This document shows positions 52,006-62,704 of a stretch of DNA of 64,000 nucleotides, piece after piece (position 1 is the first letter of the stretch; each line of letters begins with the position of its first letter). The stretch covers positions 91,298,670-91,362,669 of the forward strand of contig OX352773.1 of the NCBI GenBank assembly GCA_947095535.1, given 5' to 3'. The position numbers were made by a program, and so were the translations under genes. Below the pieces are notes generated by a model. That model saw only the letters and a program-made list of their open reading frames with translations, was not told the DNA's origin and ran no database searches. The stretch is from Poecilobothrus nobilitatus. Lineage: Eukaryota > Arthropoda > Insecta > Diptera > Dolichopodidae.

Positions 52006-52496
52006 TTTTGGTTTATAGATTTAGTCACCAATCTTTATAATCTACCTAAAAAAATGCCTTTTTAATCTCTTAAAGCCAGCTGTTGAAAAGTTATAGACTT
52101 CAAGTTAGTTTCAAGCCAAGAAAATCCATAACAATTTTTAAAGTCCCATAATCTCCCAAACGGTGGCGAATAGAATGTCAGGTCATATATAGAAATTTTT
52201 ATTTGATTTGATCTCGTGAATCACCTCATGACCTTTGTTAGCTTATAAAAGACAAAAAAAAACTAAGTAATATCGGGATTTTGAAATGTCACTGTTTTGA
52301 AACGGCGGGATTTTGTATTTATCCAAATGAATTTTTTTATTACTAAACTACAGAACAACTCCTATTTTCTATACAGGATTTCTCACAGTATTTCTCTCAA
52401 AACATCCTGTGTAATGAAATAAATTAATACTAAGTAATTAAGATTAAGAGGATAATAATAACAGGCACGATAAAAGAAATCTATATATTGGGTGTT

Positions 52497-53003
52497 TCAC
52501 AGGTAAGTGCTTTGCTCTATATGCCGTTACATAGGTACAATGAGTAGATAAAATCTTCGTATGAAGTCAATGTTCAGTGCTTAGCATTTTCCGAGGTTAT
52601 GGAATTCAAAAACAATTTCACATTTTTCGAACAATTTTAAGCGTAACTTTCTTTGTACATAAGATAAGCAAATTGTTTAAAAGCATTTAAAAAGCTCTGT
52701 AGCGTTTGAACAAATATTTAGATTAGTTTCTATCTTTTTAGATTTGCGAATTATTAATTTTGTATTTTCGTTTTTGAAAAACCTTAATTTTGAAATTACG
52801 TAACATTCCAGCTTTTTTAATTTTATGAGATGTGATATCCTTGTTAATTAAGCTTTAACTTAGTCAATCTACCTCCTATAGTTTGGAAAATATGAAGAAA
52901 TAAATTCCAACAAGAACTTATTTCTAATTATTTTTAATATTAATGTTTTATTTTATTATAAGGACTATCCTACGGCATATAGCGTGGAATTACCTCGGAA
53001 ATA
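52497..53003. mobile_element. Possible MITE with imperfect inverted ends
   Basis: The left segment TTTCACAGGTAAGTG...CTATATGCCGT (about 52,495-52,527) is matched by the reverse complement of the right segment, TTTCCGAGGTAATTCC then GCTATATGCCGT (about 52,971-53,003). The interior is AT-rich and non-coding. Target duplications were not resolved. It is preceded by CTATATATTGGGTG, a common style of insect MITE end. Confidence 0.4.
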
Positions 53004-55869
53004 TTCTGTATATTATATATACATATATATGTATGTAGAATAACTTATAAGTTATAACTACATATATTAATTTTACATTATGTAAGAATTTTTGATTCAT
53101 ATAGGTAACGTTTTTACATACACTTATGTACATTTTATTGTAAAAAATATAATAATAAAATAAGTATAAGTGTATGTATTTTTTTTTTAAATAAGGAAAA
53201 AGTCTTAAGACGATATTTTTCAGTATTTTCGAGAATATGAAAATTTTGTTTGTAATGACCAAATTAAAAGTAAGTTATTTATTTATGGATATATGTATGT
53301 ACTTAATTAATAAATCAAGTAAAAATCATTTTATCATTTTATTTGTAAATAAAAGCATGCCTGATTAATGTTTTAATAGTCAAAAGTAAACGCAAAAAAA
53401 AAACCTTAGAGTTCTTGATTCTGATAAATCATAGTGAAAATAAATTTTAAGTACTTACTTATATTAAAACAATCAAAGAATGAAATTATTTAACGGTTCG
53501 CATTCAATATTATGAATTTTTCACCATTATATGAATTTTTAATAATTTTGTTTTATTTATTTAATGTTTTTTTACCCCAAATTTTGAAATTGGAGAAAAA
53601 TTGATTTTCTGTTCATTAATAGGAGCATATTGTGTTGGATTTTATTGTTTGGTTTTATTTAATTTTTTTTTTATATTTAAGTATCTTTCGAAACAACATT
53701 AGTATAAGTTGTGTAGAAAGTATTTGTACAAAATACTTACAATATTTTATATTTTTGTTAAAATATTCTCACTATAAATTTACAAATGGTTAGTTAATCG
53801 TTTTAGATTTTACGACTTTATTTTTCTAAAAAATTTGCGTTTTTTTTTGGCTTTTTTTTTCCTTCAGTACTTGTATAATATTATAGGAATTTAACGTTGA
53901 ACTTTCTGAACCGCGAGAGAAGTTTTATATTCTACACATTAAAACTGAAAAAAAAATTCTTTTTCTGGTCGCTGTTCTTATACTTCGCTTATTTTTTCTT
54001 TATTCAATTTTAATATTTGGTATTGTTTTTTTAGATTCTGTTATTGTTTCTACTATTAATCATAAATGCTAGCAAAGTATGATTTGCAATTTTTATTACA
54101 ATTGTTATCATTGAAGTATAAATATTTTCAGATGTTATGTATTATAAAAAAACTAATTTCCTAAAAAAAAAAAAAAAAATTAAAAATGATGTTAATTAAT
54201 AGAATTCTTATATCCTAAATATAATTATTTGAAAAAAAGTAAAGTATGTTAATGTAGGTAGTATTTTTAGTTCTACTAGTACTAACTATGTATATTAACA
54301 TACTTTTCTACTTTTTTTTTTGGTACATACATAACAATTTGTTAAATTTAATAAAAATTTATCTTTATATTCATAGATATGTATGCATGTCTATTATCTA
54401 TAACTATTATGTCTATTATCTATTTCTTCGAAATTAATTTGTTTTGTTTCTTATTTATTTTATTTTCAGTCAAATTAATTATTTTCTTTTTAATTTAATG
54501 TATAATTATTTTATCATTCATCATTTTAGTTTTTTATAAAGAATTTGACCGATATTTTATTTTTCAACATAATTTTTAAAAAACTATTTGTACCGACTTT
54601 TCTGTTAAATTACCAGTATATATATATATCTTTACAATTCCATTTGTAACATTGAATCATAAACCTACTTAACCATATTAAGAACTTAATAATCTTTAGG
54701 TATCATAATACACATTTAATATACTTACATATGTATATATAATTTTTTTTTCTTGTAAAAGTAAATAAACCAACATTAAACAATCAAACGCTTAAAGAAC
54801 ATAAAAAATAAGAGAAACAAAAAAATAAATACTAAATAGATACCTGCATATATATATACATACTTATGTGTATATTTAATACTTATTTATTTATTTTTTA
54901 ATATTGTTTTTTGTTCCTCATTTTATTTTTTCAGTTGCAATATCTTAACAATTATAATAATAGGTTTTAATTCAGTTCAAACTAGAAACAATTGTAGAAA
55001 TTATCTTTTTTTTTTTTTTTTCTACCATATTTAATCAAAAATATTTATATGGTATGGGAAAATGGTATCTATAAACATACATGTAACTATTTAAATATAA
55101 AATTAATATTACGGTATTATGAAGACAGCCAGAAAAAAAAAATTATTTCCGTTTCCGTTTAGAGAATTTCAATTTACCTGTTTAAAAAAAAATTTTTTTT
55201 CCATAAGTGGTAAGAGAAAAGAATAAAAACATACATATTAGGTACATATATACTTATAAAAACAAAACAAAAAAAGAATTATTAGAACAACTGCTATTAA
55301 TTCTGACTTTTTGTTTTGTTCTATAGATCCAGACAGTTGCAATGCTGTTGAAAAGAAAAAAATAATTTAAATGAAAATAAAAACAATAGAATACGATAAA
55401 GGGTTAGAAAAGGTGGGAGACAAATTTGAAATTAAATCTGCAATTCACCTAAATATAACCATAACAATCAGAATATTTAATTCGGTATGACGTATATCAT
55501 ATAGATACTGATTTATCATTTTTTGTTTTTTTTTTTATAAAAAGTAAATTTTTGCATTTAATAAAAATTAAGAGGATAATGTAGAAATTGATATGGAATA
55601 AAAACTAAAACATTTCTTAAATGGTTGGTGTTTTAATAAAAAATTATTGATTTAATTTTTTAAAATTCTAAGCTGTAATATTCAATCTTGCCATTTTCCA
55701 ATAAGATGTTAGCAATTCTTTGAGAAAAATTTCTCCTGATGAAAGAAGTAACCTTTTAAAGAAAACTATATAGCCTAAACCACTAAATATTATTTCTTCG
55801 TTCACTTCTTAAATTATGTCCACCCGGAATATTTTTTTAATTATAAATTTTCGCCTCACACAATAAAAA
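53004..55869. other. AT-rich non-coding stretch
   Basis: A/T-rich DNA with poly-T runs and microsatellites. Nothing that I can support as a gene, RNA or mobile element. A 90-codon minus frame at 52,990-53,262 is low-complexity and is not called. Confidence 0.55.
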
Positions 55870-56030
55870 ATTTAAAACGAATTATGTTCGCGTCATTATG
55901 AGTTAGGTTAAAGTGGCTGCCGAATGGCACACTTAAACCATATTTGACCGATGATTGTACCCATTGTTATTTCAATATCTGGCCTTTTAAGAGAAAGGTA
56001 TATATAGTTCATTCATATTTTGAGCTGACC
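55870..56030 (+). repeat. AGGTTAAAGTGGCTGCC dispersed repeat fragment
   Basis: GAGTTAGGTTAAAGTGGCTG followed by CCGAATGGCACACTTAAACC resembles the AGGTTAGGTTAAAGTGGC-type interspersed repeat that I recall from several fly genomes. It lies at the edge of the Polinton debris. The boundaries are approximate. Confidence 0.5.
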
Positions 56031-56739
56031 TTTCAAAATGAATTATTTTGGTTGAAAAAATGTTATTATTAAATTTGATAAAATAAGTTTTCCTTTAATA
56101 CGGAAACACCCTTAAATCAAATTATTGAAACCCTGTTTTTGTGATTCAAATGTTACACCTACAACAAAGTTTCTTTTACTTCTATATTTTAGTTAAAAAT
56201 GAAACTATATTTGCGCAACAAAATATATACTTATACGTATATAGAAAAAATTAATGTAAATTATTTGTTTTTAGTATACGAACCGAATTCATTTCATGAT
56301 GAGCCTGTTATTATTTACAAAATATAATATAATACAAAATATGTCTTTTATTGATGTCATATTTCATTAAATTTTGCCGATATAAATACCATTTTTCAAC
56401 TGGTTACAATATTTTATTGTATAAAATATTTTTCTTTCTTTGATCTAATACTTACATATACTTAAATTTTTATCTTCTTCTACATTTTTAAATTTTTTAA
56501 ATATTTCAGACAATCATTCGTTGCATTATGTTTTACTAAGTAGTTTTCCAATTACACCAGATAAAATGATCTCAATCAAAGTAGATAAAAAACCACCCTT
56601 TTTAATTAACAGTTGCCGTAATTGTTTTTTGTATTTTTTTTAGTTTCGTTTTTTAGGAAGGTGAAAGTTTATTGGTTCCATTTAATACATTGATTGCAAT
56701 CTCTGCAATAGCCTTGATAATATCATCATACATTTTTTT

Positions 56740-57425
56740 TACGAACTTTCGCACTGCAATTGTTTAGTACTCGTAATATATGCCAGTTTTCTTCAACCGT
56801 TTCATATTTTTCTAAATTATTTAAATCGCTCGGTGAATAAAAACAAACATAATATTTCTCAGAAAATATATCAGTTCTAATTCGAAAGCAAAGCAATCAT
56901 TAATATCTTGTGTTAAATATAGATTCTGGAATCATATAATCATGCGGCTTTGATGTTATTTCATTCTTATACTCCCAAGTACCCTTTTATATTTTCGAGA
57001 AATAATTGTCTACCAAGTGGGTAAATTTGCAATTTATCTCGTGGATTTTTAAACAAAGCCGGATATTTACAGTTTAGCGAAATATCTCTTGAAAATTTCC
57101 CTTGATGAAATACATTTTGTGTTAATAAAATAACTGTCAAATTGCGATGGTGTGTGGCCCTTTAGTAAAAAGTTCACAAACTTGTTTGTTAGCAGCGTCT
57201 AACATTAAATCGTCTAAAACAACTAGTTAGTGTAGGATTTTCCCCATTAAATGTTTTATTAATTTCAGCATAATAATCTATAGAAAGAAAATTTATATTT
57301 TTTGAACAGCGGGAATTTCCGGATTATACCATATTGCTTTTTCTATATTAGGATATATTAACTTTTCTATTTTATTACTTAAAGTACAAACAAAAGTAGC
57401 TACCATCATGGTAAAAGGATGATTT
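56740..57425 (-). pseudogene. Decayed Polinton/Maverick packaging ATPase (FtsK/HerA type)
   Basis: Fragments in changing frames on the minus strand match, in order, the A32/FtsK-like packaging ATPase of Polintons as I know it: HPFTMMVA, then IEKAIWYNPEIP, the Walker B-like VVLDDLM, an ALFKNPRDKLQIYPLGRQ block and a C-terminal FRIRTDIF. The MMVA segment runs straight into TFVCTLSNK, so the Walker A P-loop (GPTGSGK type) expected between them is missing. Stops and frameshifts interrupt the rest. It cannot encode a working motor. Polintons are virus-like self-synthesising DNA transposons; this ATPase would have packaged their DNA. Confidence 0.65.
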
Positions 57426-57505
57426 AAGTGTATCATTATCAATATAAGTATAACGAAATATTAAGCGATAAGTGACAAATTTTCAGAAATATATAAAAGC
57501 ATGTA

Positions 57506-57587
57506 ATCTGACCAATGGTGCAGTGTGTGGTCTCGAAAGGTGCAGTGTGTGGAGGCGAAAGGTCTCGGATTTAAACCCCCGTCAGAT
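57506..57587 (+). other. tRNA-like sequence with internal duplication
   Basis: ATCTGAC at 57,506-57,512 and GTCAGAT at 57,581-57,587 would pair perfectly as a 7-bp acceptor-like stem 82 nt end to end. A box-A-like TGGTGCAGTGTG and a box-B-like GGATTTAAACC occur in order. A 22-nt unit (GGTGCAGTGTGTGG...CGAAA) is tandemly repeated with 19 of 22 matches. The T-arm stem pairs poorly and no clear anticodon arm is seen, so I read it as a tRNA-derived relic or SINE head, not a working tRNA gene. Confidence 0.35.
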
Positions 57588-57892
57588 CAAAAATAATATG
57601 TAAAATATAATAAAATAATGTAAACAAAATATTAAATATAATTATAATTGAATATACGTGTACCGAGATGGCCCACATGCTAAAGGCAAAAGACTCCTAA
57701 CAATATCAGCAGATTATATCTGGTCGATGTAATTTAAAAAATAGAAAGCCTTTACAGTATGCTAATGTAACTTTTTTTTGTCCATGGAGATATGACAATT
57801 CTACTTCCGGACCGGATACTTGCATTTGTTTTTCTATAAATAAATAATTATAAAGGTATATATAGAAGAACGTATCAATTGGTACATTCATA

Positions 57893-58795
57893 ATGTCAAC
57901 ACAACAAATAGTAACAGAAATACATAGGCTAGAAGAAATTTTTCTTCAGAAAAGCCGCCAAAGGAAATTTATTCAGAAAGGTTTAAACGACACCTGGCAA
58001 GTTGATTTAGTTAAAATGATTTCATATTTAAGGTCAAATAATGGTTATAAATATTTCTTAACAGTTATAGACACGTTTTCTAAATATGCTTATGCACTGC
58101 ATAGTCAGTTTAAAATAAAAATGCTTACAATGCTACATTGGCAATGAAAAATGTATTTAAAATTGCAAAAGTAATACAAAAAAATATATGTATACGTACA
58201 ATCTGATCAAGGCAAAGTATTTTTGAACAAAGAATTTAGACGTCTAATGGGAAAAAATAAAATCAATCAATATCACACTTATTATGAATTAAAAACACCC
58301 ATTCTAAAACATTTTCATTGTACTTTAAAAAATGCGATATGGAAACAATTCAGTTTGCAAGGTGTTTATTAATGATGAATGGTTATTTATTTTACCAATA
58401 CTGATTGAAAAATACAACTCAACATATCACCGCACAATTAAAATTCGATCCGTAAAAGTCAAAGAAAATTGAAAAATTACTTTTAAAAACCGTTTATAGC
58501 AAGATGAAAGTTTTTAGAAAATCAAAATACGTAACTATTAGTAAGTTCAAAGATGTTTTTGCAAAAGGCTATCAACCTAATTTGTCAACGGAAATTTCCA
58601 CCATTACAAAACTACAACGAACAGACCCAATCATATACAACTTAGTCGATTATACAAATATGTATACCACTTTCAGGTTCATTTTAGGAGCCTGAACGTA
58701 CAGGAGTCAAAAATCCACACATTTATCTTATATAGAAAAAGTATTAAAAAGAAAAGGTGACAAATTTTTTGTCAAATGGTTACGTTTTGAAATAA
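57893..58795 (+). pseudogene. Decayed Polinton/Maverick integrase with chromodomain-like tail
   Basis: The first 85 codons (57,893-58,147) hold the start of a retroviral-type integrase core, with the WQVDLVKM and YKYFLTVIDTFSKYA motifs characteristic of Polinton integrases; the D of WQVD is the first catalytic acid. A frameshift follows. The second acid lies in the VQSDQG fragment near 58,197. The position of the third acid, before HFHCTLKN near 58,300, reads Lys instead of Glu. Further fragments include an SH3-like KYVTISKFKDVFAKGY region (about 58,525) and a chromodomain-like YIEKVLKRKGDKFFVKWL end (about 58,730-58,790). The gene is broken and inactive. Confidence 0.82.
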
Positions 58796-58799
58796 AATA

Positions 58800-60669
58800 A
58801 AATAAAAACGAAATTATTTAAAAACTAATTTATTTGTTTTATTTTTGTTATTTCACACAAATATTGAAATACAAAGTATTTTGTACAGATTCTGGTGTAT
58901 AGAGGGAATCTGTGGTTGTCGCTAATTCTTGTACCTAAGCATAAAGTACAATAATAAATCTATTGTTTTAAAGATCTAAGGCGCATTTAAAATTAACCGG
59001 TTATATTGCAGTAATTCTGTCTAGTCTAACTACTAAGAGGATCAGCGTTATTATATATTATTATTATTATCATAGTGTATTATAGTTAAAAAATATTTTT
59101 GTTATTTTAATGGCTGAACGTAAACCAAATTTTGTATAGAAAAATTTTATAAAAACTAGTTCAATTTTATACTTAAGAGTTGTAATTTTGCCAACATGCA
59201 TTTATTTACGAATCGTCGTTTATATGAATTTGAAGGATATATGTAAGTACCGTATAAAATTTGATAAATAATCCATTAATCATAGGAGCTCTCTACTATT
59301 CAATATAATAAATTATAATAGATTTTTCGTAAAGGACATTGCCATTTGGTTACTATGGGATCCGTCAGTATAAATATGAATTTGAATCAATTTTAATGAG
59401 ATTTATTATATTTTCTTTTATTGCGATTTTATTTCATATAGAGGATATCTCATTACACAATCTTCAGGGTGAAAAAAGTAAGCTTTACATAGATCTTACA
59501 AAGATCTTGATTCACTTAACATTTACATTTACAAAGATCTTGATTCACTTAATATCAACTGCGTGTTAATTTATTAAAGAACTTGAATTTTAATTTTAAA
59601 CATAATACTTAAATACACCAATTCTTTCTTATAAATATGTTTAAAAAAGAAAATAAACAATTTTCATTCATTTAATAGACATTTTAATAATAAATTATTT
59701 TACGAGTAAACATTTCAGAAAAACAAACATTAAGTTCTTTTAATTTTTTTATTTTTATCTTCCTGGTTCAACAATATGAAATAAGTTTCTGTATTGAATA
59801 AAAAATAATGCACAACTTTTAAAAAAATCTTCAAAATAAAAAACTACTGCAGTTTAATTAAGAAAACCGTTTTCTATGTGGCGTTACTCTTTTAATTAGG
59901 TTAAATCAACTAAGTTTAAAGATTTTATCCATATAAATAGAGATATACACATATACATTTTAAATGTATACATATACTTATATGTAAATATGTAAGTACT
60001 AGTAGATACATATTGAAAGTTAGACCTACTTTTCAATGGAAGCTTTAATATTTATCTAATGCTCGTTATTTTTCTCTACACATTTTTCTTTTCATTCACT
60101 TCACGTCATTGCTTTCTTTTTTTTTTATAATTTATTTTTCTTTTGGTATTAGTTAAAGAGTTATTAGAATTTGATTCTTTGTTTACTACATATGTGTATA
60201 ATATCATATATAATTTGGTTTATGCTTGAATTCGTTTGGCGACAGGATATTACAAAAAAAAAAAGATGGTAATTTGAACTGAAATTTGAAAAAAAATTAA
60301 AGGATATTTTTGTTACTGACATTGATGTTGGCAACAGCATAAAGATGGTTTTAATACATACATAATATTATATTTCTTTTATATGTATGAAGAATACAGC
60401 CATTTAAAATAAAGGGGTTTATTGATTTTAATGACAAGTTTTACCAATTACGATTTAACTTATTAATATTATAGGGGAACTGTTGTGAGGAGTAAATTTT
60501 GCAACATGGCAAAGTATTGATGACATTGTTTTCGTTTTTGCAAACAAAGAAATTGTAAACTTAAGGCAGTATGTAAAACTAAAGCTTTTAAGGATGCACA
60601 TTTTCATTCACTTTTGCATCAAAATTTTATAATTTCTTTAGAATTTTTAATAAAAATTTGTGAAAATTC
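58800..60669. other. AT-rich spacer with a short direct repeat
   Basis: No gene supported. ACAAAGATCTTGATTCACTT occurs twice, at about 59,498 and 59,528, in a short tandem arrangement. A 76-codon open frame overlaps this (59,339-59,569) but has no recognisable domain. It might still be Polinton-derived debris. Confidence 0.5.
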
Positions 60670-60910
60670 AAGAGAAACTTGAGAAACTTTGATAAAATTT
60701 GACAGATGCCTAAGTTACAGGTGTGCTAAAGGTGCTAAAACAGTAAAATTTTCAATTTTAGAGCACTAATAAATAGTTCTTAAATAGCGGGTGGTAAAAA
60801 AAGAATTTGATACGATTTTTCTTCGTATCAAAATGTCAAGGTTCTAGCTAAAAGCTTTATACGAAGACATGAAGGAAACTATCTTGTAAAATTTGACTTT
60901 AACAATAATT
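60670..60910 (+). repeat. GACGGACGG repeat family, partial copy D
   Basis: AAATTTGACAGATG, CTAAGTTACAGGTGTGCT, a GGGTGGTA...TACGATTTTTC block and AAGGTTCTAGCT follow the order of the first third of copy A at about 2,760-2,940. The GACGGACGG part is absent, so this is a truncated insertion. Confidence 0.5.
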
Positions 60911-61250
60911 TTAAATACTAAATTTAAATAACATTATATAATAATTTCTTATCTTAATTGTAAAATCTTAAGAAAATTTACAAATGTTGGTGCAAGTTAC
61001 AAATTCTAAACAGTTTTTATTGTCTTTGAAAAATGTGCGCCTTTAGAAATAGTTGGTAAGTTAGATTTGCGATTGGTTAGGTTTGGTGACAACTAAAGTT
61101 TCTATACAGAAACACAAACAGTAATTATTGAGTAAAGTATTTATCTTTTAATCATTTCTATATTTTCTAATTAAAGAAAATTTTTGAAAGTTTTTAAATT
61201 TATAAAAACTGCGACTTTTTAAAAGAAACTACTTTATAGTGTTTTTAAAT

Positions 61251-61413
61251 GATGACACTTTTAGCATAATATGGTCAGTTTATTTTAATTCTTGAAGAAC
61301 TTTTTACTTCTAAAGAGGTTGAAAAACAGTTAACGAAATGTTAAAGTAGACAATAAAAAAAAAAGATTTTTTTAATTTAAACAAACTGGCCATATTGGGC
61401 TAACAGTGTCATC
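61251..61413. mobile_element. 163-bp MITE with long inverted ends
   Basis: The left end GATGACACTTTTAGC...ATATGGTCAGTTT is mirrored by the right end, which in reverse complement reads GATGACACTGTTAGC...ATATGGCCAGTTT. The arms are about 35 bp with few mismatches around an AT-rich core of about 95 bp. No coding capacity. The target duplication is unclear because the flanks are A/T-rich. It is a small non-autonomous DNA transposon, superfamily not assigned. Confidence 0.75.
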
Positions 61414-61461
61414 AATCAAAAACACTTTATAAATTGAAATTATTCAACATATAGTTATATA

Positions 61462-62704
61462 GGTGCCGTGTCATAGCTCCACAAGCAAGAAGCCCATAAT
61501 AGGGTTAAGTCCCACCCCGTGATGGGTTATAATACCATAATGCAATTATGGTTTTATAATGCAACATGGTTCGACAAAAAGCCACAAGAAATTTTGGTGG
61601 ACTTATGTATTTATCTTTCTTAAGTTCAGGCTTATTTTGATCTTCTGGGCTTTGGTAATATGTTCAACGGATATATTTATTTTCATTATTTTCCGGTCAA
61701 TCGCGCGCACTCGACCGGATACTGCCGTGCGAGGACGTCAGGCGCCGCGGATAATCCGGGGGCGGTGTCCGGGCGGCGCGAAAACGGAGCTGCCAGAAAA
61801 TAAGGAAAATAAATGTACTTACTTAACGGTTGAAAATATTCGGATCGGAGTCTTTTTTCAGAATATTTACCATATATATGTCTATATGACAGATTCTGAA
61901 TTTGAAGAGATTTCAACTGTAGGCAGAAGTGCCTTGATACACCACTGATGTCAGTATCAGTTTATTTAATATTTTAAAAAAATGTAAACAAAATAAACAA
62001 AAAAAAATAAAAGAAAAAAAAAAGTTACTAAATAACTTAAAATTTATGTGGAGTGAAATAAGATCCAAGGCATTCAAGTTCATGGACTATAATACCCAAA
62101 ATCCATCCATGGACTTTATGACAATTCAATACATTTATATTTTATAACAAATATAAAATGTTTGTTTGTAAAGCATCAGAAAAAAATCGGATAAGTATGT
62201 ATAGCAAACAATGCGATTATGCGACAATGTTTTATAACAAATTTCTTAAAAGCTAACTTTTTAAAACCAAAATGTAAAATACTATTGCATTTACTGTTTT
62301 TGTTTCAGAGAAAGCTCCTAATTTAAGTAGTTTGTTTTGTTATGTTTTTTACATTTAAAAAAGTAAAAATCTATTAAATAAAAATAACGAAAAGCGTTTT
62401 CAATTTACATACTTAGATTTTTTTAAGTGCGTTATAATCTCATCAAAATCACTTGTGGCGTTATGGCTCATTACCGATGGGACACAATACCAATATAAAA
62501 ATATCAATATTATGATTTTATAACCCACTATATGTGAGTTATAAGGCCATAAATATTAAAAATATTATTAGATTATGACTCAGAAATTTATGGGCTTATT
62601 TCTCACCATCGTAACGCCATAATTGCATTATGGTATTTCAACTCACCATGTTGGGATATATCCTCATTGTGGACTTCTGGCCCGTGGGAGTATGACACGG
62701 CACC
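61462..62704. mobile_element. 1.24-kb inverted-repeat DNA element (GGTGCCGTGTCATA ends)
   Basis: The left end GGTGCCGTGTCATAGCTCC is mirrored by the right end (reverse complement GGTGCCGTGTCATACTCCC). Similarity continues inwards for about 100 bp through AGAAGCCCA/AGAAGTCCA, AACATGG and the word CCATAATGCAATTATGG, which occurs in reverse-complement form at the other end. TTATATA borders both ends, directly at the left and two bases out at the right. Internal sub-repeats built on GTGGGTTATAA recur. No transposase is seen; the 129-codon frame at 61,559-61,948 has no domain. Confidence 0.75.
61691..61795. other. GC-rich island with hairpin inside the 1.24-kb element
   Basis: About 100 bp of clearly GC-rich DNA (GGCGCCGCGG, GGGGGCGGTGTCCGGGCGGC) in a window that is otherwise A/T-rich. 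CCGGTC at 61,693-61,698 and GACCGG at 61,713-61,718 form an inverted repeat. The composition suggests cargo or foreign DNA captured by the element. Function unknown. Confidence 0.8.

Noticed and set aside
57506..57587. A functional tRNA gene
   Set aside because: The T-arm stem does not pair, no convincing anticodon stem exists, and the internal 22-nt duplication distorts the fold.
59339..59569. 76-codon open frame with hydrophobic segments as a membrane protein gene
   Set aside because: It includes a 20-bp direct repeat that creates a duplicated peptide end, and lacks any domain; more likely debris.
61559..61948. 129-codon open frame through the GC-rich island
   Set aside because: Composition follows the GC island, no transposase or other motif is visible, and it starts within an inverted-repeat arm.
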